Assembly: GCA_002328835.1 (NCBI GenBank)
Contig: DCWN01000041.1
Location: forward strand, 137,529 to 201,528
Source: Acidobacteria bacterium UBA2161
GTDB taxonomy: Bacteria; Acidobacteriota; Vicinamibacteria; Vicinamibacterales; UBA823
DNA length: 64,000 nucleotides
Direction of reading: 5' to 3'
The notes under the pieces are model-generated. The model was given only the letters and a program-made list of their open reading frames with translations. It was not told the origin of the DNA and searched no databases. Both the position numbers and the translations under genes were made by a program. Shown piece after piece: positions 60,943-64,000 of this stretch (positions are counted from its first letter, which is position 1; each line of letters begins with the position of its first letter).

Positions 60943-61884
60943 TCAGAACTGCGAGATCACCACGCGAAAGCCCATGAAGGGGCGGCGCACGCCGGGGTCG
61001 CCGCCCCCACGGATGGCGGCTCGGACATTCTGCGCGCCATCTCCGAACGACCCGCCGCGCATCACCCACAGCGCATCGGCCCGGGGGTCGGGCCCGTTGT
61101 CCGTGGGGTCGAAGGGGTAGGCTTGATACGGGCTGCGCGTCCACTCCCAGACATTGCCGCTCATGTCGGCCAACTCGAAGGCGCACTCGGGGCAGTCGAA
61201 GCTACCGACGGGCGTCGTCGCCTGTCCGGCGTAGTTCGCCCGGTCTCGTCTCGCGTCGTTTCCCCACGGATAGATCCGCCCATCCGTCCCCCGCGCTGCC
61301 TTCTCCCACTCGGCCTCACTCGGCAGACCGACGCGCCAGCCGTCGCTGAGCAGGCGGCGCAGCGTCATCGGGGTCTGTGGCGACTCCCTCAGCGCAGTCT
61401 CGAGCCATCGGCAATAGGCGAGCGCGTCCGGCCAAGAGACGGCCCCAACCGGATGGTCGGGCGGTCCTTGGAGAGCTTGTTCGCCGACCCGGCGTTGCGT
61501 CGCCGCGACGAACGCGCCGAATTGCGCCACGGTGACCTCGTACCGGCCGATGTAGAAGGTCGGCAGGTCGATCGTCCCCTGGGCAGCGTCGGTCGACCAC
61601 CGTTCGGTCTCGAAGGCCTGCCTGTCGACCGCCGGGTCACTGCCCATCAGGAATGGCCCGGCCGGAACCTCCACGAAACCGAGCATCGCGTCGCTCGGCA
61701 GAAACCAGGCATCCGTTCGAAAGCCCGAGAGTTCTGCCGAACCGCCGATCGACCCGGCGTCGAACCGCGGATTCGGCCGTGACGATAGATAGAACATCCA
61801 GACCGTCACGCCCAGGACCAGCGCGGCCAGGATGCCCAACTCTCCCAGCGTGGTCGAGCCCAGCAGCTGTGGCTTCGAGTTCAC
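60943..61884 (-). CDS. SUMF1/EgtB/PvdO-type (FGE-sulfatase domain) membrane-anchored protein
   Basis: 313 residues from GTG 61884. A transmembrane anchor near the N-terminus (ELGILAALVLGVTVWMFYLS) is followed by a PF03781-type domain: FVEVPAGPFLMGSDP, FYIGRYEVTVAQFGAFVAAT, GWRVGLPSEAEWEKAARGTD, MSGNVWEWTRSPY, VMRGGSFGDGAQNVRAAIRG. The two cysteines that bind copper in true formylglycine-generating enzymes, expected just after GGSF, are absent (QNVRAAIRGG). So sulfatase activation is doubtful. An alternative TTG start at 61962 overlaps the upstream gene. Confidence 0.85.
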   Translation of the reverse strand: MNSKPQLLGSTTLGELGILAALVLGVTVWMFYLSSRPNPRFDAGSIGGSAELSGFRTDAWFLPSDAMLGFVEVPAGPFLMGSDPAVDRQAFETERWSTDAAQGTIDLPTFYIGRYEVTVAQFGAFVAATQRRVGEQALQGPPDHPVGAVSWPDALAYCRWLETALRESPQTPMTLRRLLSDGWRVGLPSEAEWEKAARGTDGRIYPWGNDARRDRANYAGQATTPVGSFDCPECAFELADMSGNVWEWTRSPYQAYPFDPTDNGPDPRADALWVMRGGSFGDGAQNVRAAIRGGGDPGVRRPFMGFRVVISQF

Positions 61885-61930
61885 TTCGGCAGGTTCCGGT
61901 CGAGGGGTAGAACGGGATCCACGGGCCACG

Positions 61931-63556
61931 TCAAGGCGAAGGCGACACGAGGTCGCACGCAAACGCCCAGCCGTGCTCGCAGGCCCGAGCGTACAGCTCC
62001 GGCTCGGGCATCTCCATCAGGTTCTGCTTCCGTTCACGCAAGAGCAGTCGGAGGTCCAAGACCTTCGGGTCCGCGCGGCTGACGGTGCCCGGATCCAGCA
62101 CGTTGACGCAGGCCGCCTGGAACCTCAACTCGCAGGCGCGCGAGAAATAGCCGAGCGCGAGTTCGGGGTCGGGCCGTTCGATCGCACCGTCGGTGTAGTG
62201 CACGCCCAACTCGTTACAGGCCCAGGCCGAATTATCGCCGCAATACACGGCTTCTATCGAGAGCAGACGCTCGCAGGCATTGCGACGACCGTCGGCGCAG
62301 GCTTGCTCCCAGAACGGGAGGCTGTCACCCGTGTGTCGACCGTCGGTCTTTCCGATGGCCGTCATCGAGCCGAACAGCGCGATCCAGACCGCCATGTAGG
62401 CGAGGTTGGCGCGGGCTGACGCCCAATCAAACCGCCAACGAGTCACGGCGGGGACGTCGCCGAGAGAACTCACCACCGCGTCGATTCGCCGAACAGCGAG
62501 GTTCAAGAGCGGCATGCACAGCAGTTTGTCGTAGAAGGTCGGCGCCCCGACGGCCTCGAGCAGCGCGTAGAGGCCGAAGACGCCCAGTCCGTAGAGGATT
62601 CCGAAGACACTCTTTCCGAGCGGTGTTCTTGGCGAGGTCGACGGATCGGTCACGAGTAGATGCAGGCCCAGGAACACCGCTGCCGGGATTTCGGAGTCGA
62701 TGAAGTACGGCACCCCGGTCACAGTGGAGTACACGGCACTCGAGGCGAACAGCACGGCCGCCGCGAATCCGGCGATGAGCGTGATCGAAAAGTAGTACAT
62801 GACGACCAGGCCGATCAGGAACAGCACGAGATAGATTCTCGGTGCGACGGCCAGCGTCGACGCGATGTCCTCTCCCCAGGTCAGATCAGTCGTATTCGTC
62901 GCAATCAGCACGAGCGAGAAGAACACCAGCGAGAAGGCGGACGGATTGAAGATGTGCATGCTCCGGCCTTCACGCTGCCAGCGGACGAGACCTTTTCCGA
63001 GAAACCCGATCGCGATCATCAGAAACTGCAGGTAGAACCAGTCGTCTCTGAACCAGAGAAACAAGTTGATACTGAGCGTGATGGGAATCGGACCGAAGCC
63101 GAGGACATAGCTGTCGCGACGTGACCAGGTCAGCAGCATGTCGACGGCGTAGGCAAAGGCGACCTGCGCGACCATGAGCCAGGCCATGTCGTAGACCGGC
63201 CGCCAGTACCAGCCCCAGTAGCCGAGCAAGATCACCTGGAGCGCCGCCTGCAGGTAATGTTGCAGCCGCAGCTCGACGCGGAACGATCGACCAACGCCCT
63301 CGCGCCGCAGCCGCAGGAACAGCGCCAACTGCCAGACCAGCAGGACCGCGGTCGCCGTCCAGAAGGACCGGGTCAGGGTGAGGTTGGATTGGACACGCGG
63401 GATGAACGAGATGGCGGCGACGCCGAGTGTCAGCGCCAGGGGGACCAGGAAGACGTGGCGTGACGGCACCGCCGTCGGGCTGGAGGCGCCCTCCGTTCCT
63501 TGGGCCGCCGGCTTGTGGCGTCCTCGGCCGCCGCGTCGTCGTCGCGCAGCTGTCAT
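61931..63556 (-). CDS. RnfD/NqrB-like membrane protein with C-terminal Sel1-like region
   Basis: 541 residues. About ten membrane helices carry features of the RnfD/NqrB flavin-bearing subunits: MHIFNPSAFSLVFFSLVLIA and LLVTDPSTSPRTPLGKSVFG (about residue 300), where RnfD carries covalent FMN on a Thr. After about residue 400 the chain becomes soluble and Cys-rich with Sel1-like repeats (NELGVHYTDGAIERPDPELA, YFSRACELRFQAACVN). No other rnf/nqr genes are nearby, so it likely acts outside a classical Rnf complex, perhaps with the SUMF1-like protein it precedes. ATG 63556 gives a basic N-terminus before the first helix. Confidence 0.85.
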   Translation of the reverse strand: MTAARRRRGGRGRHKPAAQGTEGASSPTAVPSRHVFLVPLALTLGVAAISFIPRVQSNLTLTRSFWTATAVLLVWQLALFLRLRREGVGRSFRVELRLQHYLQAALQVILLGYWGWYWRPVYDMAWLMVAQVAFAYAVDMLLTWSRRDSYVLGFGPIPITLSINLFLWFRDDWFYLQFLMIAIGFLGKGLVRWQREGRSMHIFNPSAFSLVFFSLVLIATNTTDLTWGEDIASTLAVAPRIYLVLFLIGLVVMYYFSITLIAGFAAAVLFASSAVYSTVTGVPYFIDSEIPAAVFLGLHLLVTDPSTSPRTPLGKSVFGILYGLGVFGLYALLEAVGAPTFYDKLLCMPLLNLAVRRIDAVVSSLGDVPAVTRWRFDWASARANLAYMAVWIALFGSMTAIGKTDGRHTGDSLPFWEQACADGRRNACERLLSIEAVYCGDNSAWACNELGVHYTDGAIERPDPELALGYFSRACELRFQAACVNVLDPGTVSRADPKVLDLRLLLRERKQNLMEMPEPELYARACEHGWAFACDLVSPSP

Positions 63557-63592
63557 GTCGTACGGTGACCGACGCGTCGGACACGCGCACAC

Positions 63593-63740
63593 GGCCGCGG
63601 CCAGCGTAGAGCCGAAGCTGTCGCGGCGGGTATGACAGCGATCATACCTTGGCTGAGTGCGCGATCTGTCGTGAGGCGACGTCTGTCAGCAGGAGCCTTC
63701 CGCGAGGAGGGCACCCGCGCCTGGAGTTCGCTCATCCGAA
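63593..63740. other. Spacer with palindrome upstream of the RnfD-like gene
   Basis: Contains GTATGA / TCATAC, a perfect 6-bp inverted repeat with 6-nt loop (63630-63647). It is operator-sized and includes a TATGAT on the minus strand. Nothing else in this 148-bp stretch is recognisable. Confidence 0.35.
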
Positions 63741-63893
63741 TCAGGTTCCCATGTTCCCGAGCGCGGCCATGATCTGGTTGAGTATGGCAGTGGCTCTGGG
63801 ATGCGACACCTCTAGCTGCAAGGTGGATTGGCGGAGATCCTGAACAAGGGAATGATGGTGGGCAATGTCGTCGGGTGTCTCCAGGCGCGTCTC
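63741..63893 (-). pseudogene. C-terminal remnant of a DUF4404-family protein
   Basis: On the minus strand the frame ending at TGA 63741-63743 encodes HHHSLVQDLRQSTLQLEVSH followed by PRATAILNQIMAALGNMGT. This matches the DUF4404 C-terminus, where the HPxL...L.NMGI ending is characteristic. No start or N-terminal part exists: upstream (higher coordinates) the sequence becomes transposase-like on the other strand. So the gene lost its 5' end at about 63890. Confidence 0.55.
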
Positions 63894-64000
63894 GACACCC
63901 GCGATGGCTGGGGCTGGTACTACCTGTCGACGGTGCTGGATGACTACGCACGCTACATCGTGGCCTGGCTGCTCCGCACGTCGATGCAGACCTCGGATGT
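63894..64000 (+). mobile_element. Transposase (integrase-core) fragment, runs off right edge
   Basis: Plus-strand frame from 63894 reads DTRDGWGWYYLSTVLDDYAR then YIVAWLLRTSMQTSD. This is the DDE integrase core of an IS3/IS481-type transposase, where WYYLSTVLDDYSRYIVAW is the hallmark around the second Asp. The N-terminal part of the enzyme is missing at the left. Immediately upstream lies the DUF4404 remnant, so this is either an IS truncated at its left side or a junction product. No terminal inverted repeat can be defined within the window. Confidence 0.65.

Noticed and set aside
60943..61884. Calling this gene a true formylglycine-generating enzyme for the sulfatase
   Set aside because: The active-site cysteines expected after GGSF are absent. 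Only superfamily membership is supported.
63553..63951. 132-codon minus-strand frame at the right edge
   Set aside because: Low-complexity shadow frame. The supported signal on this strand is the DUF4404 remnant in a different frame.

Overview
The window is a high-GC, gene-dense, Gram-negative chromosome segment. Signs of a diderm are LptD, TonB/ExbB/ExbD, lipoproteins with Lgt/LspA, and cytochrome-c peroxidase. The mix of secreted S9 and M16 peptidases, sulfatase, SUMF1-like and NHL-propeller proteins, together with the K+-dependent-type pyrophosphatase, makes me infer an Acidobacteriota genome, probably Vicinamibacteria (subdivision 6). That placement rests on gene content only. I recognised no rRNA, tRNA or CRISPR.

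Left part (1-8.5 kb): a minus-strand operon dNK-accD-folC-lptD (lptD runs off the left edge) diverges from menC plus a HEAT-cyclophilin lipoprotein. At 8.4-9.0 kb there are two tandem 22-codon genes for extremely basic peptides, with a strong promoter. ddl then diverges from a long plus-strand run: tgt-yajC-secD-secF-uppP-DUF502-hppA (10.3-18.2 kb), followed by tonB-exbB-exbD-exbD (18.4-21 kb).

Middle (21-49.5 kb): housekeeping and stress genes. These are a TPR lipoprotein diverging from bifunctional rel; rpmB-ridA; a zinc-ribbon protein; dksA-like and lon; ileS-lspA-lgt-rluD; an active/inactive M16 peptidase pair with a GNAT protein; moaE-moaD-prfA-prmC-HIT; thiD diverging from bioY; an exported methyltransferase diverging from Fe-S fumarase; an A-type Fe-S carrier; a Fur regulator fused to a ferritin-like di-iron domain; a PHP phosphoesterase; a small membrane protein; and a di-haem peroxidase.

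Right part (49.5-64 kb): an accessory region of exported proteins (DUF4399 lipoprotein, fatty acid hydroxylase, S9 peptidase, sulfatase, NHL propeller, esterase, retropepsin-like protease, SUMF1-like protein, RnfD-like membrane protein). It carries several decayed genes: a convergent pair cut at one junction near 51.57 kb, a split gene at 59.5 kb, a one-base frameshift at 60.14 kb, and a DUF4404 remnant abutting a transposase fragment at the right edge.

Two observations cut across the whole window. First, at many operon heads a near-consensus -10 hexamer sits only 6-10 nt before the start codon, which suggests frequent leaderless mRNAs. Second, the best candidate for an undescribed biochemical arrangement is the Fur-ferritin fusion, which sits beside Fe-S genes.
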